A stretch of 64,000 nt of DNA. Origin: Bacilliculturomica massiliensis (GTDB taxonomy: Bacteria > Bacillota > Clostridia > Peptostreptococcales > Anaerovoracaceae). Below, piece after piece: positions 25,547-34,568 of the stretch. Location: NCBI RefSeq assembly GCF_900605495.1, contig NZ_LR027596.1, positions 58,086 through 122,085 on the forward strand, read 5' to 3'. The first letter of the stretch is position 1; each line of letters begins with the position of its first letter. A program made the translations under genes and the position numbers. The notes under the pieces were generated by a model that did not search any database, was not told the origin of the DNA, and worked only from the letters and a program-made list of their open reading frames with translations.

Positions 25547-25711
25547 GGTCTGTTCCTCCTTTGACGATCTTGCAGAGAATACTGTTCCTACCTGAATTAT
25601 ATAGCAGGAACCTCCTGCAGGCAAGCGGCAAAGAAGGCCAAGGGAAAGAACGTTTCACCCTGTTCCGCAGCGCTCCGAGACGCGGAAAAAATAGATTTTT
25701 TAAAATAAGCT

Positions 25712-25740
25712 TTGATTATCTCAAATAAATGTGGTAATAT
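25712..25740 (+). promoter_or_regulatory. tRNA-Arg promoter
   Basis: TTGATT-N17-TAATAT, 13 bases before the tRNA. Confidence 0.7.
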
Positions 25741-25753
25741 ATAATACAGATGC

Positions 25754-25830
25754 GCACCCGTAGCGCAGTTGGATAGCGCGTGTGACTCCGACTCACAAGG
25801 TCGCAGGTTCGAACCCTGTCGGGTGTACCA
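25754..25830 (+). tRNA. tRNA-Arg (anticodon CCG)
   Basis: The 77-base gene has acceptor GCACCCG/CGGGTGT, D-arm GCGC/GCGC, anticodon stem TGTGA/TCACA around CTCCGAC (anticodon CCG, reads CGG), and T-arm with TTCGAAC. CCA is encoded. Confidence 0.95.
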
Positions 25831-25851
25831 TATCAAGGAACAAACTTCTAT

Positions 25852-25888
25852 ACAAAAACAGCTTTCCATTTGAGAAAGCTGTTTTTGT
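25852..25888 (+). terminator. tRNA-Arg terminator
   Basis: AACAGCTTTC pairs with GAAAGCTGTT around 7 bases, then T5. Confidence 0.85.
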
Positions 25889-25957
25889 ATGCAGACACAG
25901 GGCGGCTCTGGTTTGCCAAAACCGCCGCTTTTTTACGCAGAACAAAGGAGACTGCCT

Positions 25958-26680
25958 ATGAACTGGGAGCCGTGGACAGGCTGTTACAAAATAAGTGACG
26001 GCTGCACAAACTGTTATTTTTATGGACCCTATGCAAAACGCTGTGGACAGAATATGATTCTGAAAACAGATAAATTCGACTGGCCCATTAGAAGAAATAA
26101 AAAAGGCGAATACAACATCAAAGGAAATAAGATCCTCGCCACCTGCTTTGCCACCGACTTTTTCCTGCCCGAAGCTGACGAATGGCGGAAAGAGGCCTGG
26201 GCCATGATCCGTGAACGGACGGACATTGAGTTTCTCATCCTGACAAAGCGCATCGACCGTTTTCCGGTATCCCTTCCCGCCGATTGGGGCGAGGGCTATG
26301 ACAATGTAAACCTGGGCTGCACGGTAGAGAACCAGGCGCTGGCCGATTACCGCCTTCCCCTGTTTTTATCCTATCCGATAAAACGGCGGTTTATCGCCTG
26401 CGCGCCGCTTTTGGAAGCGATCGACCTGACCCCTTATCTCTATGGAGTGGATCATGTTACCGTCGGCGGCGAAACCGGGCGGGAAGCGCGCCAGTGCGAT
26501 TATGAGTGGGTGCTGAATATCCGGGATCAATGCGCAAAAGCGGGTGTGACCTTCTGGTTTAAGAATACGGGCTCCCTTTTCCGGCACGACGGCCTGGGCG
26601 AACGAATCAATCCGTATAAGCAGACCGGAATGGCGAAAGCATTCAATATAGATATTTCAGATGGAAAGCGGCTGTTTTGA
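25958..26680 (+). CDS. DUF5131 (Gp37/Gp68-like) family protein
   Basis: The 240-residue protein opens MNWEPWTGCYKISDGCTNCY, a Cys-rich start typical of the phage Gp37/Gp68-like DUF5131 family. It continues with FATDFFLPEADEWRKEAW, EFLILTKRIDRF, NVNLGCTVENQ and VTVGGETGREAR, the family's conserved blocks. The order resembles a compact TIM-barrel-like, radical-SAM-related fold, but biochemical function is unknown. The family occurs in both phages and chromosomes. Here it sits alone between tRNA-Arg and a bidirectional terminator. The ATG has AAAGGAG upstream. Confidence 0.85.
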   Translation: MNWEPWTGCYKISDGCTNCYFYGPYAKRCGQNMILKTDKFDWPIRRNKKGEYNIKGNKILATCFATDFFLPEADEWRKEAWAMIRERTDIEFLILTKRIDRFPVSLPADWGEGYDNVNLGCTVENQALADYRLPLFLSYPIKRRFIACAPLLEAIDLTPYLYGVDHVTVGGETGREARQCDYEWVLNIRDQCAKAGVTFWFKNTGSLFRHDGLGERINPYKQTGMAKAFNIDISDGKRLF

Positions 26681-26805
26681 TCCTTTATCCCGTTGTCTTC
26701 AGCGGTATGAAATATACAGGCGCGGGACGCCGCTCATGGTCATGGCGCATAGGAGAAAAATGGGAAAAGACTAGTTATCCCATAGGCGCGCCGCATCACG
26801 GAAAT

Positions 26806-26857
26806 AAAAAAGATCCGCTGAAAACCACATCTGGCGTTTTCAGCGGATCTTCTTTTG
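26806..26857. terminator. Bidirectional terminator between DUF5131 and M20 genes
   Basis: A perfect 16-bp stem (AAGATCCGCTGAAAAC and complement, 10-base loop) is flanked by A-rich and T-rich tracts, so it can end both convergent transcripts. Confidence 0.85.
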
Positions 26858-26864
26858 TTCTCGT

Positions 26865-28067
<1,203 letters not shown>

Positions 28068-28088
28068 ACCTCTTTTCTCCCTGCCGCT

Positions 28089-29498
28089 CTACATCGGACC
28101 GTAATTGGTCGCGATCGCGCCCATGATGAAGGCTACCTGCAGTACGAATCCCAACAGGAAGAACGGGATGATAAATCTGTAATACTTATTCAGCGGGATC
28201 CTGACCATAGCGCAGACGATCAGCATGAAGCCGGTAGGCCAGATCAGGTTGGAGAATCCGTCTCCGAACTGGAAGATCAGCACTGCGATCTGACGGTTCA
28301 TGCCGATCAGGTCCGCGATGGGCGTCATGATAGGCATGGACACGGCCGCCTGACCGGAACCGGACGGGATCAGGAGATTCAGGAAGGTCTGGAAGATCAG
28401 CATTCCCACTCCGCTGATGTACAGCGACAGTCCTTCCAGCATGCTGACGCAGGCGTGGATGATCGTGTCCAGAATATTTCCTTTGGTGATGACGACCAGA
28501 ATGCCTCTGGCCACTCCGACGATAATAGCCGCCAGAACGCCGTTGGACAGCCCCTGTACCAGGATCTGCGCGATCTTACTGGGGTTCCACTTGTTGATAA
28601 AGCCCACGACGATGGCCACGATCATAAAGATCGCCGCTACCTGATTGATATACCAGCCCAGTTTGATCAGGCCGAAAGCCATGAAGCCCACGCCGGCGAA
28701 CAGCGCCAGCAGGGACAGTTTTCTCTGGGTGTTGAAGGGAGTTTCCATCCGGCTTTCGTCTACTTCCAGATCGGAATAGTCGATACCGTAGACCAGACTT
28801 TTCGTGGGATCTTTTTTCACGCGATTCGCATACCACAGCACATAGCTCACAGTGAAGGCCGTCATGACCACCAAAACCAGCAGCCGATATTCCAGTCCGG
28901 AAAACATGGGCAGCTCTGCGATGGTCTGCGCTACGCCGATGCTGAAGGGATTGACCGTAGCAGACGCAAAGCCCACTCCCACAGGAATGACGGAGATGCC
29001 CACGCCGACCAGCGCGTCATAGCCCAAAGCCATGGAGACCGCCACGAAAATAGGCGCGAATGCGATGATCTCTTCATATGAGATGGTACCGGTGGATGCC
29101 CATGCAGAGAGGATCACCATCAAGACCACCAGAATAGCGTTGGCAAACTGTGGATTTTTTCTGGTTTTCCGCACCATCACCGCGATAGCCGCGTCGATGG
29201 TTCCGGTGCGTTCCAGCAGATAAAGACAGGAGAATGCACAGAATATCAGAAAGGTGATATTGGCCGCCTCGATCAGGCCTTCCTCGATGGACACGAACAT
29301 TTCAAAGGGATTGACCGGAGTACGTTCCACATAAGTAAAGGTGGTCGGGTCGATGATCATTTTGCCGCTGGCTTCATCCAGCACCCGTGAATACTGACCC
29401 GCGGGAATAATGTAGGTGGCGATAGTTGCCACGATGATAGCGATCAGAAGAATGACTAAGATGTGGGGAAATTCCTTTTTCTTTTTCATTTCAGACAC
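28089..29498 (-). CDS. YfcC-family membrane transporter
   Basis: The 469-residue protein has about 12 hydrophobic segments. It matches the YfcC/DcuC-like group (PF03606), whose members are annotated as C4-dicarboxylate or basic amino-acid carriers. Recognisable wording includes IIPAGQY near residue 30, FLIFCAFSCLYLLERTGTIDAAI, GVGFASATVNPFSIGVAQ, and IPSGSGQAAVSMPIMTPIADLIG with FQFGDGFSNLIWPT near the C-terminus. The start is GTG with AGGAGG seven bases upstream. It heads an operon with the M20 hydrolase and has a MerR-type promoter. The substrate is inferred only from its partner. Confidence 0.88.
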   Translation of the reverse strand: MSEMKKKKEFPHILVILLIAIIVATIATYIIPAGQYSRVLDEASGKMIIDPTTFTYVERTPVNPFEMFVSIEEGLIEAANITFLIFCAFSCLYLLERTGTIDAAIAVMVRKTRKNPQFANAILVVLMVILSAWASTGTISYEEIIAFAPIFVAVSMALGYDALVGVGISVIPVGVGFASATVNPFSIGVAQTIAELPMFSGLEYRLLVLVVMTAFTVSYVLWYANRVKKDPTKSLVYGIDYSDLEVDESRMETPFNTQRKLSLLALFAGVGFMAFGLIKLGWYINQVAAIFMIVAIVVGFINKWNPSKIAQILVQGLSNGVLAAIIVGVARGILVVITKGNILDTIIHACVSMLEGLSLYISGVGMLIFQTFLNLLIPSGSGQAAVSMPIMTPIADLIGMNRQIAVLIFQFGDGFSNLIWPTGFMLIVCAMVRIPLNKYYRFIIPFFLLGFVLQVAFIMGAIATNYGPM

Positions 29499-29640
29499 GA
29501 TAAAACCTCCTCAATCGGCGCAAGCATGCTTAACAAAGCATACCGTCCATTGCCGTTCTCGCTGCAGGGCCCTGAAAAAAGGTCCCGGCAGCCAAAGAAT
29601 TAACAGCAACCACATCGCGATGAGGTTTGGTATACTATAT

Positions 29641-29671
29641 ACGGTAAACTATTGACCAGGTCCAATGTCAA
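29641..29671 (-). promoter_or_regulatory. MerR-type promoter and operator ahead of the transporter
   Basis: TTGACA and TACCGT are separated by 19 bases, the over-long spacer typical of MerR-activated promoters. A 20-bp dyad TTGAC-N10-GTCAA begins at the -35 and fills the spacer. The MerR-like gene just upstream is the obvious regulator. Confidence 0.65.
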
Positions 29672-29693
29672 GGGGTTTTCCAAAATATATTTT

Positions 29694-30506
29694 TTATTTC
29701 ACAGGGACCCACACCTCATAGTAATCCGTATTCTGACGCTTGTCGTTTCTCATGGAGATAACGCGCAGCAAAATGTCCCCCGTGAGCACAAATCCATTTT
29801 CGATCACATACCGCTTCAGTTCGAGGATGGAGTCGTAGTCCACATTGGTGTAAAACTTCAGTATCGTATAGATACATTTGCGGTAATGTACCACGCGAAA
29901 GCGATCCCGCGGAAAATCGGCGCGCTCTGCCAGCTTCTCGTCATCTTTCAGGGTGACGGCGTAGGAGAATTTCTTTTTGCAGGTATTCACATCATCGAAC
30001 TCATCGGATAAAAACAGATCCTTATCCACCACAAAAGTAAACTTGGGAACGTGGTAGTCGGTCAGTTCCGAGAAGTCCTTCGTGGTCTCGATCAGCGAGT
30101 CGCCCACATCCTTGTAGATGAAGACCGGGCTCTCCGTGATCTCGATCTTGCCCAGATCCGTCACGGCGCTGCGAAAACAGATCTTGTAATCCCACACGAT
30201 GCTCCTCAGCCGCTTCATCTCCTCGATCTTTTCTTCGATCAGCCGCTCCTGAGTCTCCATCACCTCCGCCGCATGCTCGATGGAGCTCTCGTTCATCATC
30301 ACCCGGATCTCTTCCAGAGAAAGATTGATCTTTCTCAGCTCGATCACATAGGCCAGACAGATAAAGTCCTCTCTTGAGTAGTGCCGGTAACCGTTTTTCT
30401 CGCTTTTTTTCGGCGTCACGATCCCCGCCTTGTCGTACAGCCGGATGGTATCCCTGCTCACCCCAAAATGCTGCGCCAACTCCCCTACCAGATACTCCTG
30501 TTTCAT
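29694..30506 (-). CDS. MerR-family transcriptional regulator
   Basis: The 270 residues begin with a MerR winged helix (YLVGELAQHFGVSRDTIRLYDKAGIVTPKKSEKNGYRHYS, in order) and a coiled-coil dimerisation helix (about 75-125). A C-terminal ligand-binding domain of GyrI-like outline follows. There is no Cys cluster for metals, so a small-molecule inducer is likely. ATG at 30506 has GGAGGG six bases upstream; the GTG seven codons earlier lacks one. It lies directly ahead of the transporter and M20 hydrolase genes, which have a MerR-type promoter, so it probably activates them. Confidence 0.88.
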   Translation of the reverse strand: MKQEYLVGELAQHFGVSRDTIRLYDKAGIVTPKKSEKNGYRHYSREDFICLAYVIELRKINLSLEEIRVMMNESSIEHAAEVMETQERLIEEKIEEMKRLRSIVWDYKICFRSAVTDLGKIEITESPVFIYKDVGDSLIETTKDFSELTDYHVPKFTFVVDKDLFLSDEFDDVNTCKKKFSYAVTLKDDEKLAERADFPRDRFRVVHYRKCIYTILKFYTNVDYDSILELKRYVIENGFVLTGDILLRVISMRNDKRQNTDYYEVWVPVK

Positions 30507-30613
30507 CTCGATCCCTCCGTTTTTCACCGCAGCCGCCGCTTATGCCGTCTCCGCCCCGGGCGCTTTTTCCCGGCAAGCGGTCTTGCCGCAACAGCCGTCG
30601 CCGCCGGCTATAT

Positions 30614-30646
30614 TTAAAAAACCGGGAATATCCAACTCCCGGTTTT
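30614..30646 (-). terminator. Terminator of the transglutaminase-like gene
   Basis: AACCGGGA pairs with TCCCGGTT, with T6 following on the minus strand, 17 bases after the stop. Confidence 0.85.
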
Positions 30647-30662
30647 ATCACACTGCTCCGCT

Positions 30663-31466
30663 CTAGTACTGCGACGCCTTTTTGTATTTGTCCGCCTGTT
30701 TGACCATGGTAAACGGTTTCGAGCTGGCGTTGGCCTGCAGATCGTAAGTGGGGTCCACCACGATCCACTGTTTTTTCGCCGCGTCGTACACCTCGTTCCA
30801 GGCGTGATAGCCCACCGCATAATCCGGCGCATATCCCTTTACCAGCTTCGCCGGTATGCCCTCGCTTCTCAGCATCGCCGCGTAAAGACTGGAAAAATCA
30901 TAGCAGATACCGCTGCGGGCAGCCAGCGTGGAATCCGGCACCGGCAGATAAGTGCTGGGCAGGGACGCCAGTTTATTCTGATCGTACTTATTATTTTTCG
31001 CCATATAATTCCACAGAATATTCGCCTTTTTCTCCAGATCCGGCTCATTCTTGGTGAGTTCCACCGCCTTGGCCACTGTCTGAGGATTGACGCTCCACTC
31101 TATGCTCTGTACGGAATTCAGGTAAACCGCATTGGGATCGCTCAGATCCAGCGTCACTTTCTCCGAAGCCAGTACCTTGTACTTGCCGTCCGAAGTCTGC
31201 TGATACAGCGTGATCTTGTAATCCCCGTTTCCCATCTGCAGCGGAAAACTCTCTTTTTTCCCCGTGTTGTTCAGGTCGTAGGTGTAGGTCGTGGACCCGC
31301 CTCCCTGGATCTGTACCTTCAGACGTGTATCGGCGGTACAGGCCACCTTGATGACCCCTTTGTCCAGAGCGCTGGTATCGAAATACTCCGCGCCTGAAGA
31401 CGCCGCAACGGACGCCGCAAACAGGATACAGACCACTGCCACGATGACTCCTGTTTTTCGTTTCAT
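30663..31466 (-). CDS. Secreted transglutaminase-like cysteine protease-fold protein
   Basis: The 267-residue product has a signal peptide (MKRKTGVIVAVV start, cut near residue 28). A beta-rich domain of about 100 residues follows, then a transglutaminase-like core. The catalytic triad is visible: Cys in SGICYDFSSLYAAMLRSEGIPAKLV (about residue 187), His in GYHAWNEVYD (about 223) and Asp in VVDPTYD (about 237). Such cores act as peptidases or crosslinking enzymes on the cell surface. ATG at 31466 was chosen; a TTG three codons earlier is possible. It lies downstream of the BTAD gene group but behind its own gap of about 110 bases. Confidence 0.85.
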   Translation of the reverse strand: MKRKTGVIVAVVCILFAASVAASSGAEYFDTSALDKGVIKVACTADTRLKVQIQGGGSTTYTYDLNNTGKKESFPLQMGNGDYKITLYQQTSDGKYKVLASEKVTLDLSDPNAVYLNSVQSIEWSVNPQTVAKAVELTKNEPDLEKKANILWNYMAKNNKYDQNKLASLPSTYLPVPDSTLAARSGICYDFSSLYAAMLRSEGIPAKLVKGYAPDYAVGYHAWNEVYDAAKKQWIVVDPTYDLQANASSKPFTMVKQADKYKKASQY

Positions 31467-31577
31467 TTTATTCAATCCCTTCTCTTACATTCAGCGCGCA
31501 GGACCGGCCCCTCCCGCAGGCTCACCTTCCCGCGGACGATTCTGCCCTATGTCTGCCGCCGGGCGGCAGATCCCACG

Positions 31578-31802
31578 CTACCAGTCGGCCAGTTCTTCCT
31601 CACAGGGAGCCGCCTCCGCCATGAGTTTCATCAGCTCCAGCTCGCTGCGGAAATTGCGCGTCTTCTGACCCTCCAGCCAGGAAATGCTTCCCTGCCAGGT
31701 GGCGTTGCGCGCAAACTGGATCTTTATAGTAAACGTAGCGCTTTCACTTTTCTTTTCAGCCCGCTTCTTTTCCGTGCTGCCTTCTCTCTCCGTCTGTAAC
31801 AC
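31578..31802 (-). CDS. Small protein with shared 41-residue ATWQG domain
   Basis: I do not recognise a family. From the GTG start (GGAGGAGG five bases upstream) the product has 74 residues: a charged Lys/Glu-rich lead, then a domain at 24-64 with QFARNATWQGSISW and NFRSELELMKLM. That domain is about half identical to the C-terminal part of the preceding gene's product. An in-frame ATG at 31817 and one at 31859 are alternatives. It has its own promoter, which overlaps the end of the upstream gene. Soluble and cytoplasmic by appearance. Confidence 0.65.
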   Translation of the reverse strand: MLQTEREGSTEKKRAEKKSESATFTIKIQFARNATWQGSISWLEGQKTRNFRSELELMKLMAEAAPCEEELADW

Positions 31803-31833
31803 AGGTGCCTCCTCCATACAAAAAATTAGCTTG

Positions 31834-31861
31834 ATTGTATGGTAACACTGCTCTGTCACAA
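31834..31861 (-). promoter_or_regulatory. Promoter of the small ATWQG-domain gene
   Basis: TTGTGA-N16-TACAAT, about 30 bases before the GTG start. Confidence 0.5.
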
Positions 31862-31866
31862 TCAGG

Positions 31867-32319
31867 TCATAGATCCTTTCCCCGCTCTATATCCAGAGCG
31901 TTCATGATCAGCGTTATGAGTTCCAGCTCGCTGCGAAACCGCCGGGTCGTCTGCCGGTCCGCCCGTCTCAGCGTTCCCTGCCAGGTCGCCCCCTGCCGGA
32001 ACTGCACGTGGAGAATAAAATCAGGCTGCCGGTCCGGTATCGCGCCGTCCTCCACATCCTTTACATGCTCCGGCATGGCCTCCCGTTTTTCGGGAGCGCT
32101 CTCACCGAAGGTGCGCCGCCTGGTGGCGGCCATGGGAAAATTTACATAATCCAAAAATTCATCCAGATAGCTGAACAGCTGACCCACGCTGGAATAGTCG
32201 ATGCGAAAACCGTAATAATCGTTCACCAGAACTCCCGCCAGATCGTGATCCTTTTTTTCTGCGTACATGCGGAACAGTGAGATATTGGCCGATATCTTCC
32301 CTCTTTCCGGATCATTCAT
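31867..32319 (-). CDS. Unknown protein with C-terminal ATWQG domain
   Basis: The 150-residue protein is not recognised. Residues 1-65 form an alpha/beta-looking part with DYYGFRIDYSSVGQLFSYLDEFLDYVN. A variable linker follows, then the 41-residue domain (101-141) with QFRQGATWQGTLRR and RFRSELELITLI, shared with the next gene. Its ATG has GGAGGAG nine bases upstream and overlaps the end of the BTAD gene by eight bases, so translation is coupled. The coupling suggests that it works with the regulator, perhaps as a partner or modulator. Confidence 0.75.
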   Translation of the reverse strand: MNDPERGKISANISLFRMYAEKKDHDLAGVLVNDYYGFRIDYSSVGQLFSYLDEFLDYVNFPMAATRRRTFGESAPEKREAMPEHVKDVEDGAIPDRQPDFILHVQFRQGATWQGTLRRADRQTTRRFRSELELITLIMNALDIERGKDL

Positions 32320-33544
32320 GACGTTTCTCCTCCAGTTCAACGGGATCCAGCGCTCTCACCTGACCGTGCACCTCGACCTTCTGCCCCATTTTGCAGGCGT
32401 TGATCTGACGGATCAGGCGATCCAGCACCATCCCCATATTTTCATATGTAATATTCGCCAGCATGATCAGGAACTGAGCCCGGCCGTACCGGCAAACCAT
32501 GTCGTCTTTTCTCAGGAAGGACGAGATGACTGTGGTCATATTATCCACGATCCTCTCCAGCATCTCCGGCCGGATCTCCGCGCCGTCCCTGCCGGTGGCG
32601 GTCAGCAGCGCGATGTAGATGGAACTGCCGCTGCGCAGCGCAGCCCTGGCCTGCAGGCGGTAGATCGAGCGGAACACTTCAAAATTGCACATGAGCGCTC
32701 CCTTTACCTCCGTATCCTCCTTCAGTTCCTCCTTGATCGCCGCCAGATCCCGCTCGAACTCCGCATTCTGGTTGATCACATCCATGTAGATCTTGGTGAT
32801 CGTGTCGGAAGGCTTGACGCCCAGTTCATCCAGATACAGGCGGCAGACGAATTCGTAGTGTTCACGGGCTTTTTTCTGATTGTTGGATCCCACCAGAGCG
32901 CGAATCAGATTGATGTGGTTCACTTCCACAAAAGGATCGCAGGCGATGGCCGCCCGGCATGCATCCTCCGCTTCCGCATACCTCTGATCTTCCAGCAGCA
33001 TGCCGCTGAGCACTGCCGCGGCCTCCATGAAAAGCCTCTGATAATAGGCGGTCTGCGACTGCGCCCACTGCTTGTAGGACGCCTGAGGCATGTAATTGCC
33101 CTTATAAAGGGACACCGCCCGGGAGTAATGCTGATAGATCTCTTCCCGGGAAAGCCCCTGCTGCTTAGCCCGCTTCAGCTCTTCCTCAAACAGATCGGTA
33201 TCAAAGACGCAGGGCGCCTCCATATTCCAGCTGTAAGTGCCGTGCTTGAACACGATATAATCAGAGGCCGGCAGCCCCAGACTGTTTTTCAGCGTAGTCC
33301 TCAGACGGTAGGCCAGGTTTTTCAGCGCGTTTGCCGGATCCTCGGCGTCGCCTTCTTCCCACAGCGCCTCTATGATCCGGTCCAGAGAGTTCTCCCTGCC
33401 CCGGTTTGCCGCTATGTACTCCAGCAGGTTCCAGACCTGCTTTGCCCTGACGCTCTCCCCCGAAAGTACTTTTCCGTTATATGTCAGACAGAAATCCCCC
33501 AGCATCTGCACCTGCAACATATCTTTTTCTGTTGAACTCTCCAT
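32312..33544 (-). CDS. BTAD-type transcriptional regulator with degenerate GGDEF-like tail
   Basis: The 410 residues begin with an OmpR-like winged helix (about 10-105: LGDFCLTYNGKVL, AKQVWNLLEYIAANRGR). A bacterial transcriptional activation domain of TPR type follows (115-255: FEEELKRAKQQGLS, YYQRLFMEAAAVLSGMLLEDQRYAEAEDACRAAI, LYLDELGVKPSD), as in SARP-like regulators. The tail (280-395) looks like a GGDEF domain whose motif has decayed to RYGRAQF (352-358). ATG at 33544 was chosen because a promoter lies at 33587-33615. It is divergent from the sortase-pilus operon and may control it. Confidence 0.85.
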   Translation of the reverse strand: MESSTEKDMLQVQMLGDFCLTYNGKVLSGESVRAKQVWNLLEYIAANRGRENSLDRIIEALWEEGDAEDPANALKNLAYRLRTTLKNSLGLPASDYIVFKHGTYSWNMEAPCVFDTDLFEEELKRAKQQGLSREEIYQHYSRAVSLYKGNYMPQASYKQWAQSQTAYYQRLFMEAAAVLSGMLLEDQRYAEAEDACRAAIACDPFVEVNHINLIRALVGSNNQKKAREHYEFVCRLYLDELGVKPSDTITKIYMDVINQNAEFERDLAAIKEELKEDTEVKGALMCNFEVFRSIYRLQARAALRSGSSIYIALLTATGRDGAEIRPEMLERIVDNMTTVISSFLRKDDMVCRYGRAQFLIMLANITYENMGMVLDRLIRQINACKMGQKVEVHGQVRALDPVELEEKRHE

Positions 33545-33586
33545 ATCCCTGCTGCCCCTTTCCATCCGGCCATAAGCATTCATATT

Positions 33587-33615
33587 ATTATACCCTAATA
33601 ATGACTGCTTGAAAA
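33587..33615 (-). promoter_or_regulatory. Promoter of the BTAD regulator gene
   Basis: TTTTCA-N17-TATAAT; the -10 is exact and the -35 is moderate. Confidence 0.55.
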
Positions 33616-33728
33616 CATTTATTCTCGTTTTTTCAACATCTGTCGGCAGCCGGTCCGGCACGTCCGGCTTTTCATATCTCCGCCGCAGAATTCTCACGGG
33701 CCCTTTCCGCTCTTCCGTATCCCCCTTC

Positions 33729-33757
33729 TTGCTTTTCCTCCCCGCTTTTAATATAAT
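33729..33757 (+). promoter_or_regulatory. Promoter of the sortase-pilus operon
   Basis: TTGCTT-N17-TATAAT, about 120 bases before the sortase start and divergent from the BTAD promoter. The rest of the 336-base divergent gap has no other clear feature. Confidence 0.65.
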
Positions 33758-33880
33758 GAGGGTATTCTCAAGCGCGCTGCGCAGTCTCCCCAGGCGGCCG
33801 GTCTCAAAACAGATGCGGACGCCCGCGTTCCTGCGGCAGGCCGGCAGCGCTCCGATAACCGAAAGGAACCGTACCTCACT

Positions 33881-34564
33881 ATGAAAAAACTATCCGCCCT
33901 GCTGATCCTTTTCGGCCTGGTCCTGATCGCCGTCCCGCTGGCGGGACGGGGCTTTACTTATCTGGAACAGCAGCGGCTTCTGCGGGAATATCAGGCCGGT
34001 CTGGATGAGTCCGAAGGCGGGCCGTCCATCATGGACGAAGCCTTTCAGGACCAGGTGGCGGACGTCCCCGATCTCACCGGCGCCGGTATAGACGGCCCAG
34101 GGGAAGGCGTTTCCGATCCGGCGTCCGGGACGGACAAAAAAATTCCCGCGGCAGTGATCGGCTCCATCCGGATCCCTTCCATCAAAAGCGATCTTCTTCT
34201 GTTGGAAGGCTCTTCCGCCAGAGAACTGCGCTACGGCGCCGGACACGTGACCGGCACCGCCATGCCTGGAACTGCGGGAAACTGCGCGGTGGCAGGTCAC
34301 CGCAACTATACCTTCGGCACGTATTTTTCCAGACTGGACGAGGTGGCTCCAGGGGATGAGATCATCGCAGAATATGAAGGCAGGACCTATACTTATATCG
34401 CCGCTGAAAGTTTTCTGGTCCTCCCCACAGACACCTGGGTCCTGGACGCACCGGAGGACGGCGAAGAAAAACAGATCACACTGATCACCTGCGCCCCGAA
34501 GGGCAGCAATACGCATCGGCTCATCGTGCGCGGCACGCTGGCCGGCGTGGAAACGGAGGAATAA
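33881..34564 (+). CDS. Class D sortase
   Basis: Sortases cleave sorting signals of surface proteins and link them to peptidoglycan or to pilins. The 227 residues have an N-terminal signal anchor (1-22), a variable Asp/Glu/Gly-rich stretch, then the sortase barrel (about 90-220). Catalytic His140 lies in VAGHRN, Cys204 in LITCAP and Arg213 in THRLIVRG. The wording ITLITCAPKGSNTHRLIV is typical of class D. No protein in this window shows an LPXTG-type C-terminal signal, so its substrate is elsewhere. It is the first gene of the pilus-like operon, four bases ahead of pilC. Confidence 0.92.
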   Translation: MKKLSALLILFGLVLIAVPLAGRGFTYLEQQRLLREYQAGLDESEGGPSIMDEAFQDQVADVPDLTGAGIDGPGEGVSDPASGTDKKIPAAVIGSIRIPSIKSDLLLLEGSSARELRYGAGHVTGTAMPGTAGNCAVAGHRNYTFGTYFSRLDEVAPGDEIIAEYEGRTYTYIAAESFLVLPTDTWVLDAPEDGEEKQITLITCAPKGSNTHRLIVRGTLAGVETEE

Positions 34565-34568
34565 TTTT

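Noticed and set aside
25754..26857. Integrated element with the tRNA-Arg end as attachment site
   Set aside because: I looked for a repeat of the tRNA 3' end downstream and for an integrase and found neither within the window.
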